A DNA stretch of 64,000 nucleotides from Dipteronia dyeriana. Its lineage: Eukaryota > Streptophyta > Magnoliopsida > Sapindales > Sapindaceae. The stretch is from the NCBI GenBank assembly GCA_032871835.1, contig CM065297.1, positions 24,871,598 to 24,935,597 on the forward strand. The letters are read 5' to 3'. Below the pieces are notes generated by a model. It worked only from the letters and a program-made list of their open reading frames with translations, did no database searches and was not told the DNA's origin. This document shows positions 45,153 through 56,934 of the stretch, one piece after another. The translations under genes and the position numbers were made by a program. The number at the start of each line of letters is the position of its first letter. The stretch's first letter is position 1.

Positions 45153-46572
45153 GTGAATTCCATTTTAATACGTGTACTTTGATCAAATATACAAATTGGT
45201 CCCCTAATTTTAAAATTTATCTTGATAGATCCCTACAGTTTCAAACAATCTCAATTTCAGTCCCTGCAATCCAATTTCATTAGGGTTTTGAAAGATTCCG
45301 TTAATGTTACAAGGGTAAAATGGTAACTTAAAAAATTAATGGTATATTAATAACTGGAAACTAAAAAAAATAAAAATTGATTTACTAAATAAATTAATAT
45401 TAAAAAAAAAATAAACTAACAAAATAAAAATTGATTTAAACCAAACCCTAGCTAATTCACACCTAACCATTTTCTTCTTTCAAACCTCATCTTCTTCACC
45501 AACCCTCCGCCAAACCCAGCTCCACCGCCCACCGGCCACTACCCATTCTTACCCAATTACCCCTCCCACCACCAAAATCTATTTCAATAACTCTTCCCAC
45601 CACCAAAATCAAACCAAACACCTAAACACACATTCGTCCCTGTAAGTTTCTACTATCCAGATCTCGTTGTAAGGAGTGAAGAGTTGACTCACCTTGTTGT
45701 CATCATCACTGGCAAGTGGACTATCACCGCCACCACCAAAATCTTTAGAAGACGACCGGGATCAAAACCCAGGTGTCAGTTGACCAGATCCGACCTTTTT
45801 TTCTGGCACATCAGTGTAATTCAAGTTTGCATTTTTTGGGTTCTTCTGTCGCTAAGATCCGTCAAGTCAAGTAACCAGCATAAGCTATTGGTTGTCCCTA
45901 ACTTGACCGGAGTACGTGGTTGCCGAAGAACGGAAGAAATAACCCACGACAAAGAGTTATTTGTTAAGAAAAAATTGAAAGAGAAATAGAGATAGAGGTG
46001 GGAGAGAAGAACAGAGAGTTGGTGTTCGTTTTTTGATTTGATTACAGTTGTGGACCAGCCCTATATATATATATGCAGTTGTTATCTTGATCTTGTTTCA
46101 TTTTTTTCCAGAATCCATATTTCTCTGTTTGGATGCCCATAATCCATATATATATATATATTTTTTTATATGAAAGATCTGGGTAGGATAGTGGGAGATC
46201 GATGATGGTGATTGGGATTGGGTTTGTGTTTGGATTTGGGTTTGAGTAGTTGAATTTAAGGGTTAGGAATTGGTGATTGGAGATAGATGGTGATGGTGAT
46301 GGTGATGGTTGATATGGCGAATGATGTTGGAAACCCAAATTAGGAACCCAAACATTTTTATTTATTTATTTCATTTTTTCAAATGTTTTATTTTTCATTT
46401 TAATTTTTTAAAACAAAAGTCAGGGCCAGCAGGGTCATTTGACCCTCTTTCCTATCAGATTTTACTTTTTCAATGAAAAATTTAATAGAAGGATTAAACG
46501 AGGTAATTCTCAAAATAAAGGAGTCAGTTTATGTATTAGGTCAAACTAGAGGGACGAAAATAAATTTAACCA
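45153..46572. mobile_element. MULE-like element with long diverged inverted ends
   Basis: The left end and the inverted right end align over about 100 bp (for example ACTTTGATCAAATATACAAA with AGTTTGACCTAATACATAAA). Flanks TTTTTAAGTAG (45142-45152) and TTTTTAAGTGG (46573-46583) are a near-perfect 9-11 bp duplication, as Mutator-like elements make. The inside has no transposase. It has C-rich sequence (45440-45640: CTCCACCGCCCACC) and a GGTGATGGTGAT repeat, and might include a captured gene fragment (Pack-MULE). The ORF at 45684-45989 has no recognisable domain. Confidence 0.6.
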
Positions 46573-46739
46573 TTTTTAAGTGGCAAATTGAGAGCTTTTA
46601 GAGACTTTCGAGAAAGGTTCATAAAAGTTTTGAAGTGTCATTTATTTTATAGATATCCTAAAGCTATCAGGTTTGGAAAGGTTGACAGTGTTTAAGATCC
46701 GAAACGAATGGAAAGGAATATAGAATATATGACTTTCTA

Positions 46740-47527
46740 CCCCTCCTTAGTTTTCTCACTTTTGTAGTTTTGTCCATGGATCCTTCAAAAGTATGTCCGT
46801 AAAATTTTCTTTCCCCTTTCTCAGATATTCCCGATACTTTACAACAACCATTATCAAAATCGAAAACTTTTACAGTTCTGTTCAAAACTAATGAAGTATA
46901 AGTTCAACCAAATCTTCTCTCTTTACCAGTTATGAAAGGGGACATTACATTTGTTCACATTAGCCAAAAATATGTCAAAGAAAGATTAAAATACCATCGG
47001 ATTTTTTTTTCCGAATGTTTGCCTTTAAGAAAAGGTTCTATACCTTTGAAGCCTAGTGAATTAAAATCTATATTATAATCGATTTGACAACTTCAAAATC
47101 CTTGTAGGCTTACTCCGTTTCCAAAAGGATACTTTAATATTTATTTTTCTATCGAAGAAAATTTAAAAAGGGTTTTGAGTGGAGGTTCTTGTTTAATTTC
47201 AAACGGTATTTTTTTGTATTTTGCAATGGCAACATGATTTTTATTTTCATCCATATCACCAACAACATTATCGCATGCTCAAATTTGAGTGAGGTTCTAC
47301 GGTTTATGCTCGGAATACTGGCATCCAACTACAATCATGGGCATTGCACAAGGAGTTGGCATCTCTCTACAACTAGATCAAGCTACAAGGGATCAAGCAT
47401 TGGGTTTTATGCCCCAGTTCTTGTGGACAATGTTTTAACTTCTAATCAGTCATTTTTTTTTAATGTGGAGAGAGATGATTGTAGAGGTTTTTTTTTAATG
47501 GTATTATTGGTCAAATATGAAGAATGA
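46740..47527 (+). pseudogene. DUF4283-type relic (LINE ORF1-like)
   Basis: Read in pieces on the plus strand: SDIPDTLQQPLSKSKTFTVL; VMKGDITFVHISQKYVKERL; then KPSELKSIL; KGYFNIYFSIEENLKRVL (other frame); VRFYGLCSEYWHPTTIMGIA, GVGISLQLDQATRDQALGFY and APVLVDN. These match, in order, the plant DUF4283 domain, whose usual text is like LGKGYFEF..., VRFYGLPQEYWRP and ARVLVD, and which is found in LINE ORF1 and related proteins. Several stops and frameshifts are present. It ends where the gypsy-2 LTR begins, so it was probably cut by that insertion. Confidence 0.7.
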
Positions 47528-48216
47528 TGAGTCAACATAATTACCCAAAGATACGAGAGATAGAGATGCCATGTCACCAAAAGTAATCCTTCTTGAACCT
47601 GCCTAAGCAAACCAAAGATGGTCTCATGACACCTAGTCGGGGCTATTGAGACGGTCAAGAAAAAACCCCCGATCGGAATTGAATAACAGATCGGGGTGAA
47701 TAAAGCTTGGTCGGGTTTTGGTGGATAAGCGGTAGAACAACACATGGAGACTATCAAATACATGCAGAATGAGTCTTACTCTAATAAGGTGTCTCAAAGC
47801 ACACTTTGATAAGCAAGCGAGTTTCCCCATCGATGACAGAGTCCAAATTAGGCAAGGGATCTAATGCGTGAAGAACGCAAAATAGGAAAAAAGAATAAAA
47901 CGACTCAAACACGTCATCTTTATTTACTTGAATAGTATGAATTAGGGTTCTATGCATTTATAAATAGACCCTAATAATACCCATAAAGGGTTGAAAAAAG
48001 AGAGAAAAAGATTCTAGAGAACATGAGAGATTGAGTGTGTAATTGATTATTCATAGTGAAGTTCTTTCCTCACCGGTTTCCGACAGCCGTGGATGTTTCC
48101 TCATTCTTAGAGTTTTACCACGTAAAATCCATGTGTTTCTTTTAACTTGTTAGCAATTATGTGATTTCATATACATTCTATTCGACGTGTGATCCATCTA
48201 AAAACCACAGTCAACA
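47525..48216 (+). repeat. Gypsy-2 5' LTR
   Basis: The end is clear: ACAGTCAACA followed by TGGCACTAGAAGG, a plausible primer site at 48219-48231. The start is less certain, TGATGAGTCAAC at 47525 or TGAGTCAACA at 47528. The strand-inverted text ACGTGGTAAAACTC and GGGTCTATTTATA are shared with the gypsy-1 LTR, with the same spacing. No partner LTR is in the window. Confidence 0.7.
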
Positions 48217-50240
48217 ACTGGCACTAGAAGGAAGGCATGAACCTCCGACGTTATAATCAGCCAAAACATTAGTCATACAAAATAAAATCAAGGTTTCCAG
48301 CACTGACAGAGATTCATTCCAACACAACGTTGATGTCTCACAAGAGGCTAATGTCGTGGACGCCGACGTACCATGAACAGATCCACCTTCAAGAAGACAG
48401 GATGCCATCACGACCACGGGCATGACTACGGGAATATCTCTAGATGCATTTAGGTAAATTCAAGAATCCTTACGGAGAATCATTGATGATGTCGCTAGAC
48501 AGTGAATTAGCATAAACGCAACCGCAAATCTGAGTTTGACGTACCAGCTTTCTACATATATGGTAGCTCAATGACCCAAGGTGCGATCTGAGATCGTGGC
48601 AACTACTCCAGGCGCACCCCAAAAATCTGGAAGAGATAGGATAGAGAAACGGGACAAAAGAGGACGTTCACACAGAAAAGATAGCTTACACCAGGATAGA
48701 AGAGCGGAGGAACGTGAGGAGACAAGCTCAAGCGAGGATATCACAGGGTACGACGATGTAAGACAATACTATGAAAAAGAAGACATATATGATGGACGAA
48801 GTAAGAAGCTCCGATCGAATGTAAGCGATGACGAGCGTGTTCCCCGAGGGCGAAGGGACCCGTATGGGCTCATAATCCACCAAAGGTTAGATAGGCGTGG
48901 CGAACCTGAAGGAGAGCATGAAGTTCTTCTTAGGAGGATAGAAGCTTTGGAGAAAAAGCAAAGTCAAGATATCACCCTGGTCGGAAGTTTTAGGAATCCG
49001 TTTGTTGATGCCATAAGGCGGGCTTGCTATTTAGAGAAGTTCAGGATGTCGTATGTGGAGCAATTCAAAGCCAATACCGATCCGCATGAACATGTCAGGA
49101 GATACCAGAACGTCATGGCCCAGTACGACTATGATGATGCCCTCATGTGTCGTATGTTCCCTCAGACATTAGGAGATCAGGGTTCAGGTGGTTCGAAGGA
49201 TTATCATCGGGATCCATCAGGAGTTTCGAAGGATTGACGCGAGCATTCACCAGAAAATTTATAGGAAATATCCAGCGGGGGAAATCGGTGTTAACTTTCT
49301 ACCTTGAGGTAAAGAAAAGATGAAAAATTAAAAGACTATCTAACCAGGTTTTTACAGGAGGTATCAGAGGTTCAGGACCCTAACGATGACGCGGTGGTGT
49401 CCGCATTCATAAACTTCTTGCAACACAGTCACCTAACCTTAAGCCTGAGGCAATGGGGACCGACCACATATGCAAGCATGACAGATCATGTTGGGGGATA
49501 CACCATGGCAGAAGAAGAAAAAATTACCCATGGGGGAGAATTTATACATGGGGGTCATCCTTCTAGCAGTCAAAGGAGCCAAGAAAGAGGTTCAAAAAAC
49601 AATGGTAAGAATGACCAGAAGGGCAACGGAGGAAAAGGAAAAGACAGGCGAAAGGATGATGATAGAACATGGAGGAACCGAGGGTGACCGTACACCAATT
49701 ATACCCTGTTAGCCAAAAAGCAGGAGGAAATTCTGAATATAATAGAAGATAAAAACTTATATAGAAAACCCCTAAGGCAGTCAAACTTTGTCAGAAGAGA
49801 TACTACCAAGTATTGCCAATTCCACAAGGAGAATGGCCACGAAACCTCAAAGTGTTACCAACTTAGGGATTACATTGAGAAGCTAATCCAGGAAGGTCAT
49901 CTTACTGATGTCATCCTTAGAAGAAGTGAAGATCGACAAAAGGATATCCACATAGGGGATCAGAATATGAGTTATAAGAGCCTAAAGAAAGACTCGAACA
50001 GCGGAGCAATCAACACCATTTTTGGTGGCCCCAATACTGGAAGTAGTAGCCGAGAAAGGATGTCCGAAGTTAGGGAAGCCATGAACAACCAAAGGAGTAT
50101 AGAGGTGAATCATCTAGGTCCCGATCGGAAAAAAGAAAAGCAAGGATGGGGACCAATAATTTTCACTAAAGCAGATGCACATGAGTCGGAGGTCCAAACG
50201 ACGCGATCGTTGTATCAGTTCGCATCGGGCATAGACAAGT
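48217..50240 (+). pseudogene. Gypsy-2 gag
   Basis: 48581-49237 is open: a charged N-terminal region then gag core (FRNPFVDAIRRACYLEKFRM, MAQYDYDDALMCRMFPQTL). A frameshift follows; WFERLSSGSIRSFEGLTRAF and the rest to 49690 continue in other frames (FINFLQHSHLTLSLRQWGP). The zinc knuckle YCQFHKENGHETSKCYQL lies at about 49811-49865. A basic linker rich in Lys/Arg/Gly precedes it (49600-49680). The 48217-48580 leader has no ORF. Confidence 0.82.
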
Positions 50241-50844
50241 AAGAAGAATACTGATCAATAATGGTAGCTCAACAGACATTTTAAGCATAGAGGCGTTCGA
50301 TCAACTCGAGCTATAGAGAAGTGATCTCCAACCACTGAAGGTTTAGTTTAGGGGTTTCGGAGGAACCGAAGTCAGTGCGTTAGGAACAGTTAAACTACCA
50401 GTAGAAGCTGGAAGCTTTCCTTGTACGAATATGGTATTGCTGGACTTCGTGGTCGTAAATATCGAGAATTGGCCATACAACGCTCTGTTAGGCCGGCCCT
50501 TCCTAATCAAAATAAAAGTTGTAACTGCAGCCTACGCACTCATGGTGAAATTTCTGATCGAATCGGGAGTGGGAATCATGGAAAGCTTACAAGAGTGGGC
50601 CAGGAAAGCAAATCTCACTGTATACAGGGAAAAGACAGAGTCGGGGGTAATGCAAGTGGATGATGTCAAAGAAGATGAATACCTAGAAGTAGACCCAATG
50701 GAAGTGAAGGTCGAAACCCGGACCGGGTTTGACCTAGACCCGATAAAGGCAATGCCAGAGAGAGACAACGGCCCGGAGGAACAAACCATGGAAGTTGCCA
50801 TGGGCAATAGTGATCCTAAGAAAACTGTCAGGCTTGGGCCCTAA
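50241..50844 (+). pseudogene. Gypsy-2 protease, active-site Asp lost
   Basis: VRRILINNGSSTDIL starts near 50240. The aspartic protease normally has D-N/T-G here, but the first Asp codon is AAT (50257-50259), giving N-N-G. ENWPYNALLGRPFL, typical of the protease end, is at 50463-50504. Two stops lie near 50312 and 50345. The protein continues to 50844 as an acidic linker to RT. Confidence 0.85.
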
Positions 50845-52080
50845 TTGACTAAGCATGGTCAAAACAAAATGGTCAAACTCCTAAAAGAATATAAAGATGT
50901 GTTCACTTGGGAACACACAGACATACTAGGGATCGATCCAATGACCATTTCACATTACTTAGCAGTGAATCCCGATCAACCAGTTATCCAGAAAAGGAGA
51001 CGCTTTAACCCAGAAAGAAGCAAGACAATGAAAGAAGATGTGGACAAACTATTAGCCGCAAGATCCATTTGAGAAGTAAAATATCTCGACTGGGTTGCCA
51101 ATGTAGTCATGGTGAAAAAGAAAAACGGTCAATGGAGGATGTGTGTAGATTTCACCGACCTTAACAAAGTATATCCAAAGGACAGGTTCTTTTTACCTCA
51201 GATTGATCAGATGGTAGATGCAACAGTCGGTCATGAATTTTTAAGTTTCATGGACTCCTATTCAGGTTACAACCAGATCAGAATTTTCGAAACAGATGAG
51301 GAAAAAACCTCATTCACAACTGACCAGGGATTGTATTGTTATAAGGTCAAGTTGTTCGGGTTAAAGATCGCCAAAGCAACTTACCAAAGGCTGGTAAATA
51401 AAATGTTCGCTTGACAGAATGGCAGGAATATAGAGGTACACGTGGACGTTATGCTAACCAAAAGTGTATCGTCCGGAGATCATCCGACCGACTTAAGGGA
51501 AACGTTCAAGGTACTACAAAAATATGGGATGAAGCTAAATCCAAAGAAGTACGTATTCGGAGTATTATCGGGTAGCTTCCTGGGATTTCAGGTTCACCAA
51601 AGAGGGATCGAAGTAAACCCGGAGAAAATAAAAGCCTTGGAAAAAATGAGGTCTCCCAAGACATTGAAGGAATTCCAAAGATTAACGAGTTGTCTAGCAT
51701 CACTAAGTCGGTTCATAAGTAAATCAACGGACAAATGCCTACCATTTTTCAAAGTAATTAAGCAAGGCAATGGGGTAGAATGGAATGATAAGTGCGAGCA
51801 AGCGTTCAGAAAAATCAAAGAATACTTGGAAAAAGATATGATATTATCTAAACCACTAGTGGGGGAAGTGTTCTACCTCTACCTGTCTGTAACAAATGTA
51901 GCGACAGGGTCAGTACTGGTCAGATTGGAAGAGGCAATGCAGAAGCCTGTATACTACACCAGTAAATCTTTGGTACCTACGAAAACAAGATATTCCCCAG
52001 CCGAACAAATGGCCTTAGCCTTAGTAACAGCAGCGAGAAAGCTGAGACCGTATTTTCAAACTAACAAAATTTAAGTATAT
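50845..52080 (+). pseudogene. Gypsy-2 reverse transcriptase and RNase H 1
   Basis: RT begins with LLKEYKDVFTWEHTDILGID and VIQKRRRFNPERS. It continues NGQWRMCVDFTDLNKVYPKD and LSFMDSYSGYNQIRI, has stops at 51070 and 51412, and then IEVHVDVMLTKS. The catalytic YIDD box is changed to HVDV (51439-51450), so both Tyr and the second Asp are lost. FLGFQVHQRGIEVNPEKI and the first RNase H (KPVYYTSKSLVPTKTRYSPA) follow to 52074. The order is that of Ty3-gypsy pol. Confidence 0.9.
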
Positions 52081-52700
52081 ACCGACTGTCCGTTGAAACA
52101 GATTTTATCGAAACCCGAGATGTCAAAACTGAGTGAGTTCGACATAGTTTACTCACCGAGAGTGGTGATCAAGGGACAAGTTGTAGCAGATCTAGTTACG
52201 GAGTTCGCTGAGCCGAACAGTGAGGTAATCAGGATGTTAAGAGATAATGATCTGTTTGTTGGGGAATTACATGTAGATGGGTCGTCAAGCACGCACGGCA
52301 GCAGAGCAGGCGTAGTTATATCCAAGCTAGAAGGTGACCAAGTGGAATGTGTCTTGCGGTTTGACTTCAAAGCTACTAACAATATGGCAGAATATAAGGC
52401 GCTTCTAGAAGGCCTTAAGGTGTGCACGGCACTGGGAGCTGATAAGTTGGAAATATCAGTGACTCACAGGTGGTGGTCAACCAAGTTCTGAATGAATACG
52501 AAGCCAAGGACAAAAACATGGTTGTGTATTTAACTATAACCAAGATACTCTTCGAAAGGTTCAGAGTATACAGAATCACCCAGATCCCGAGGGAGAAAAA
52601 TGAAAAGGCAGACGCGCTGTCAAAATTGGCATCAGCCACCAGTGTATGGTCAAAAACAGTCCCGATCACCCACCTGTAAAAGCCAAGTATCGAGAACAAA
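52081..52700 (+). pseudogene. Gypsy-2 second, archaeal-type RNase H
   Basis: After a stop at 52074, FDIVYSPRVVIKGQVVADL leads to the second RNase H: LHVDGSSSTHGSRAGVVI, FDFKATNNMAEYKALLEGL and a changed SDSQLVVNQ site (HRWWSTKF, frameshift near 52465). The frame shifts to VVNQVLNEYEAKD and IPREKNEKADALSKLAS. This additional RNase H marks the Tat lineage and related plant gypsy elements. Confidence 0.85.
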
Positions 52701-53989
52701 AATCAAGCCGAAGCGTCGGAGGTAGAATTGATTGAAGGGGAACAAACTACTTGGATAACCCTGATCAGAGAATACTTAGAGAAGGGAGTGCTCCCGACTG
52801 AGATAGCTGAGGTAAAGCGTCTCAGATATAGAGCCACAAGATATTTGATAATAGAAATAGAGCTATACAAAAAGGGGTTCTCCAAAGCCCTTCAGAAATA
52901 CGTGGACATAGTCAGAGGTAAGCAAATACTAGAAAGTATCCACATGGGGGTCTGTGGGAATCACTCGGGTGGTAAAAGCTTGGCATATAAAACTCTCAGG
53001 CAAGACATTTATTGGCCGATTCTATTTGAAGATGCATAAGGTGTTGCAAATCAGTGTGTTGGCTGTCAAAAGATAGCTAATGACATTCAAAGACCATCCG
53101 AGCAGTTGAAGAACTTGACGTCACCATGGTCGTTCGCCATGTGAGGAATAAATCTGATTGGCTCGATGCCTAATGCAACTAAAGGAGTGGCGAAGCATGC
53201 TATAGTGGCAGTTGATTACTTTACAAAGTGGGCTGAAGCGGAAACACTGGTACATATCACAGAGGCTAACACGACCAGTTTTGTGAAGAAAAACATCATC
53301 TATCGATTTGGAATCCCGGAAACCATAATCACATATAACAGGACTCAATTCGATAGTGATAACTTCAGAAGTATGTGTCAAGACTTTGGGATGAAGTACT
53401 ATTATGCCACACCAGCTCACACTCAAACTAATGGCCAAACGGAGGCAGTGAACAAAATAATCAAGCATACCCTGAAGGCGAAACTGGAAGGAAAGAAAGG
53501 AAACTGGGCAGACAAGCTACACGAAGTCTTATGGGCTTATCGGACTACGGAAAGGACTTCAACAGGGGAAACACCTTACTCAATAGTATTTGGGATGGAA
53601 GCAATGATTCTTGTTAAGATAATTCACAAGTCCTCTAGGGTACAACTCTTCGATTCCGAAAGTAATGTGGAGATGATAAAACAAGACTTGGGCGATTTGG
53701 AAGAACGAAGAGATATGTCCACGGTAAGAAATGTCGCCTACCAACAGATGGTAGCAAGGTATTACAGCTCGCATGTCAAGGTTAGAAGATTCTAGCTTGG
53801 AGACCTAGTTCTAAATAGGGTAACACACAATGCAAAGGACAAGTCCGTAAGATCATTAGCTGACAAATGGGTAGGACCATATCAAGTGGTCGGGATAGTA
53901 GGACATGGAGCATACCGCCTTTCTCGACCTGAGGGAGCCGAGCTGCTCAGACCATGCAATGCACAGTATTTAAAGATCTTCTACCCATG
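52701..53989 (+). pseudogene. Gypsy-2 integrase
   Basis: The N-terminal part (52728-53039) has HHCC-type HMGVCGNHSGGKSLAYKTLR and DIYWPILFEDA. The core (53166-53795) has AIVAVDYFTKWAEAETLV with the first Asp. The second catalytic site reads TIITYNRTQF where TDNGTQF is usual, so Asp is replaced by Tyr. NGQTEAVNK keeps the Glu. The tail NVAYQQMVARYYSSHVKVRRF, a stop, then LGDLVL and LRPCNAQYLKIFYP end at 53989. Confidence 0.9.
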
Positions 53990-54960
53990 AGGAGATTATT
54001 ACATTTGTTTTCTTTTATTTATTTCCATAGTTTAAGTTTTAAATTATTATTAGCTAATTGTTTTTTATTTTTTGAGAAATCAATAAAAATCCCCTGAGGG
54101 AGCTGTTATAAACATCAAGTACAGTATTCAAAACCAGGCATTCGCTCATAAGAGCATCTACAGGATACCTTAAAATGTCGGTTGAAACCGATAGCGAGGG
54201 GCTCAGTGAGGGGCCCGAAAGCATAAGTCGTCAAGACAGTGCACACTCACTAAAACTAACTGGGGTGCATATGAAACACTGTTAGGGCGCCTTCAGGTAC
54301 ACAAACCCAAATTGATGTCCTAAAAGCTAGATAAGGCGTGAATCCTACTTATAAGATAAGGCAGACACAACCATAAATGCTTATAAAGCTGGTAGGACAA
54401 GTTACGCCTTATCGCAGCGAGTCTTGATCAACAAACTGTCGGGAGACATCTCAACAACCTAGTTGACAGATAAAAGATCAAAGTCTATAAATATAAACTG
54501 CATAACTAGTTTACAAACGAACACTGCTCAACAGAAAGATATACAGCAAACGATCGAGAGAAACCAGAACCCGTGTGACAAAATACATTAGATCTATCCG
54601 AGGTAAACCTAAAATTGTCGCAGAGTACAGTTCAGTTCTCTAAGGGTGGTTGACCACCGGAAATGAGGTAATAAGTCAATCATTACATGACGACACAAGC
54701 TCAGAAGAGTGGGTTATCAATCCAATATAATCGGGATATAAGTGGTTTTGCTTAGCCTAACTCATAACTATCAATCTGGCTGGGTCAGCATGCATAGCTC
54801 AGGTTATGCTAAAATATAAATGAACGCAAGCATAAGAAACCACACACAGAAAATGGTACATATCTTGAAAAAAAGAAAATAAGGTAAAAATATACATTAA
54901 CTGTCATATTATGTCGAATATTACAAATATAAATACATATGAAATAGCTACAAAAGCAGA
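53990..54960. other. Gypsy-2 spacer between pol and antisense gene
   Basis: No ORF is supported on either strand. AATAAAA at about 54085 could end the pol transcript. The tandem repeat seen here in gypsy-1 and gypsy-3 is not recognisable. Confidence 0.55.
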
Positions 54961-54966
54961 GATGCA

Positions 54967-56790
54967 TTAGTTGTTCCCAACAACTGAGGAGCTCTTAGGA
55001 CCGGAAGAAGGGACATCATCGTCTTGATCTTCATTGAAGTCTCCAAAATATGGCCAAGAGATATTGTCATCAGGATCAGTAAACGTAAAGGGAGAATAAT
55101 CTACATCCGTTGAAGGACCAATGTCGACCTCTTTGGTTAGAGCGCCACTGTCCTGGCCAGCATGGAAGGACACATGGGATACCTTCGAAGGGAGTTCAAG
55201 ATGCATGAGGTGGGGATCCTTTCTGATAGATTTGCAATAGGCCTTCCACCTAATCTGTTGGTTCTTGATCGCTTCTAGGGACTCCCTCTGATGCTTAAAT
55301 AAATTTTCTGTCTCATTTCAAGCAAGCCTCTTTGGAAGACCTCTACTTCACACTAAAGAACACCCTGGCAGTTGCTAGGTCTTTTCAAACTCCCTCAGCA
55401 GCGTAACATAGAAAGCAGGGGACCTCTTGTACCGATCAACATTTTGAACCACGAGGTCTAACCTGGCTTCATGGGAAAGAACTTCCATTCTGACTTGTTG
55501 TTGCTCCATGTCTTTGGCGAGATGCTCATAGTGAAGAGTAGCCTCTCCAGACGCCTGTTGCACCTCCATCGTCTTCTGCAGAGCTGAGGCAAGAGAGTCT
55601 TGGGCAATCCGAGCTTCTTCCCTAGCCTTCTTCACTGTTGTCTCAACCAAGATGGCCCTTGATTCAAGTTCAATGCTCAGTAGTTCAGCCTTGGTAACTC
55701 TCTTCTCCGGCTCAACGTTCCTTGTAGTGAGCTTCTTGAGAGCCTCATTAGATGCAGTGGCTCTATTCTGAACGTTCACAAATGCTTTTCTCAGAGCCAT
55801 CTCAGTTGTTGCATGTGCCTTCAGCTTCTCCGCATACTGACTAATATTGAAAGCACTAGCAGCAGAAGACTTCAAGGCCTCATCCTTCTCGGCGAGAGCT
55901 AGCTTCAACTGAGAAATCTCAGCAGCATGTTTATTCTTCTCAGAAAGAGCCCGAGTCAACGCCTCAACCTTCTGTAAAGGGTTAACAAAAGGTAAATCAG
56001 ACATATGGAAAGATCAGGAGAAAAACAATCAAGATAGTGGAAAGACTTACAAAAACATCCTTATTAAATATCATGAGAACCCGCTCAAAATCTGTAGCAT
56101 CTTTGGCATCCTTCCAGTACCCTTTGCCAATGTATCCGACCCCTGATGACATTGAACGAACATGGAAAGGGGGTCGGTCTGAGAACTACTGGATGAAGGG
56201 AAATAAGAAAGCTCAGTTGCGGAAACAGCAGGAGCAGACTGATCCCAAAAAGAGGAGGGAATAGCACCATCAGCAGTGGTTGAGTCTTTAAAATCCCTAC
56301 GTCTTCCTTAAGAATATTAGCAGATGTAGTAACCCGGGGGCCTTCGTTCTCAGAAATTTAACTTTCGATAACACCTTCTAGAGGAAAAAACCCAACAGGC
56401 ACAGTGGAAGGGGCACCAATAGACTCACTCATCCAGATATCCCCCTCCAAATGTATAGTTGCTCCTTCCTCTAATTCTGAAATAGAATGAAGAGTCTGAT
56501 CCTCAGACAGATCAATGAATTCTTCATTAGCTATCTTTCCTTCCTCGTCGGGACCACCATTTCACCTTCAAAATTAGAAAAAATGATCTGACGTCTAACG
56601 TTTAAATGCATAGGAGCCTTGTCGGGGCAATAAGAGGGTGGCACAGCCTGAACCTAGGAAGACTCATTCAAAGGAAGCGTCTGGCCCGTAATCTTGATTG
56701 GTTCGGGGGGGGGCAAGACGAAAGACAAGTTTGATGTATCCCGATTGCTCATTCTCTTGGATCGCAGTTCTTATAAAATAAGGACGAAAA
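54967..56790 (-). pseudogene. Gypsy-2 antisense coiled-coil gene
   Basis: Read on the minus strand, the upstream exon runs from about 56790 to 56051 with stops (SISELEEGATIHLEGDIWMS, then GYIGKGYWKDAKDATDFERV). A GT-AG intron lies at 55972-56050. The next exon, at 55971-55375, encodes a coiled coil rich in Ala/Glu/Lys with conserved SHEARLDLVVQNVDRYKRSP and FYVTLLREF. The C-terminal part at 55206-54967 is acidic (LMHLELPSKV-like start, DDDVPSSGP). It is related to the antisense genes of gypsy-1 and gypsy-3 but clearly diverged. Its N-terminal gypsy-type domain is missing because the element is cut at about 56800. Function unknown. Confidence 0.72.
55972..56050 (-). other. Intron of antisense gene in gypsy-2 (79 bp)
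   Basis: On the minus strand, donor GTAAGT and acceptor TTACAG flank 79 bp, between IFNKDVF and KVEALTRAL. The position matches the introns in gypsy-1 and gypsy-3 although the sequence has diverged. Confidence 0.72.
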
Positions 56791-56934
56791 CCATCTCCTA
56801 GTCCTTTTCCACCTCCTAAAAAATGATTGGATCGACCACTAGGGTAGGCAACGTCCGGTCAACTCCAGATGCAAGACCCGCTCTCATGCGAAGGGTATCG
56901 GGAGCGGATGACCTTTTAGCAGTCTTAGCCACCT

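Larger units (their letters stand above)
47525..56800 (+). mobile_element. Gypsy-2: Tat-lineage Ty3-gypsy element, 3' LTR missing
   Basis: A plus-strand element with 5' LTR (47525-48216), leader, gag, protease, RT, two RNase H domains, integrase (to 53989) and an antisense gene (54967-56790). Instead of a polypurine tract and 3' LTR, gypsy-3 gag follows. The second, archaeal-type RNase H and the antisense gene place it in the Tat lineage. Multiple inactivating changes are present. Confidence 0.85.

Noticed and set aside
45684..45989. 101-residue ORF in the MULE-like element
   Set aside because: No recognisable motif, no convincing start context, and it lies inside a transposon. Captured gene sequence remains possible but is unsupported.
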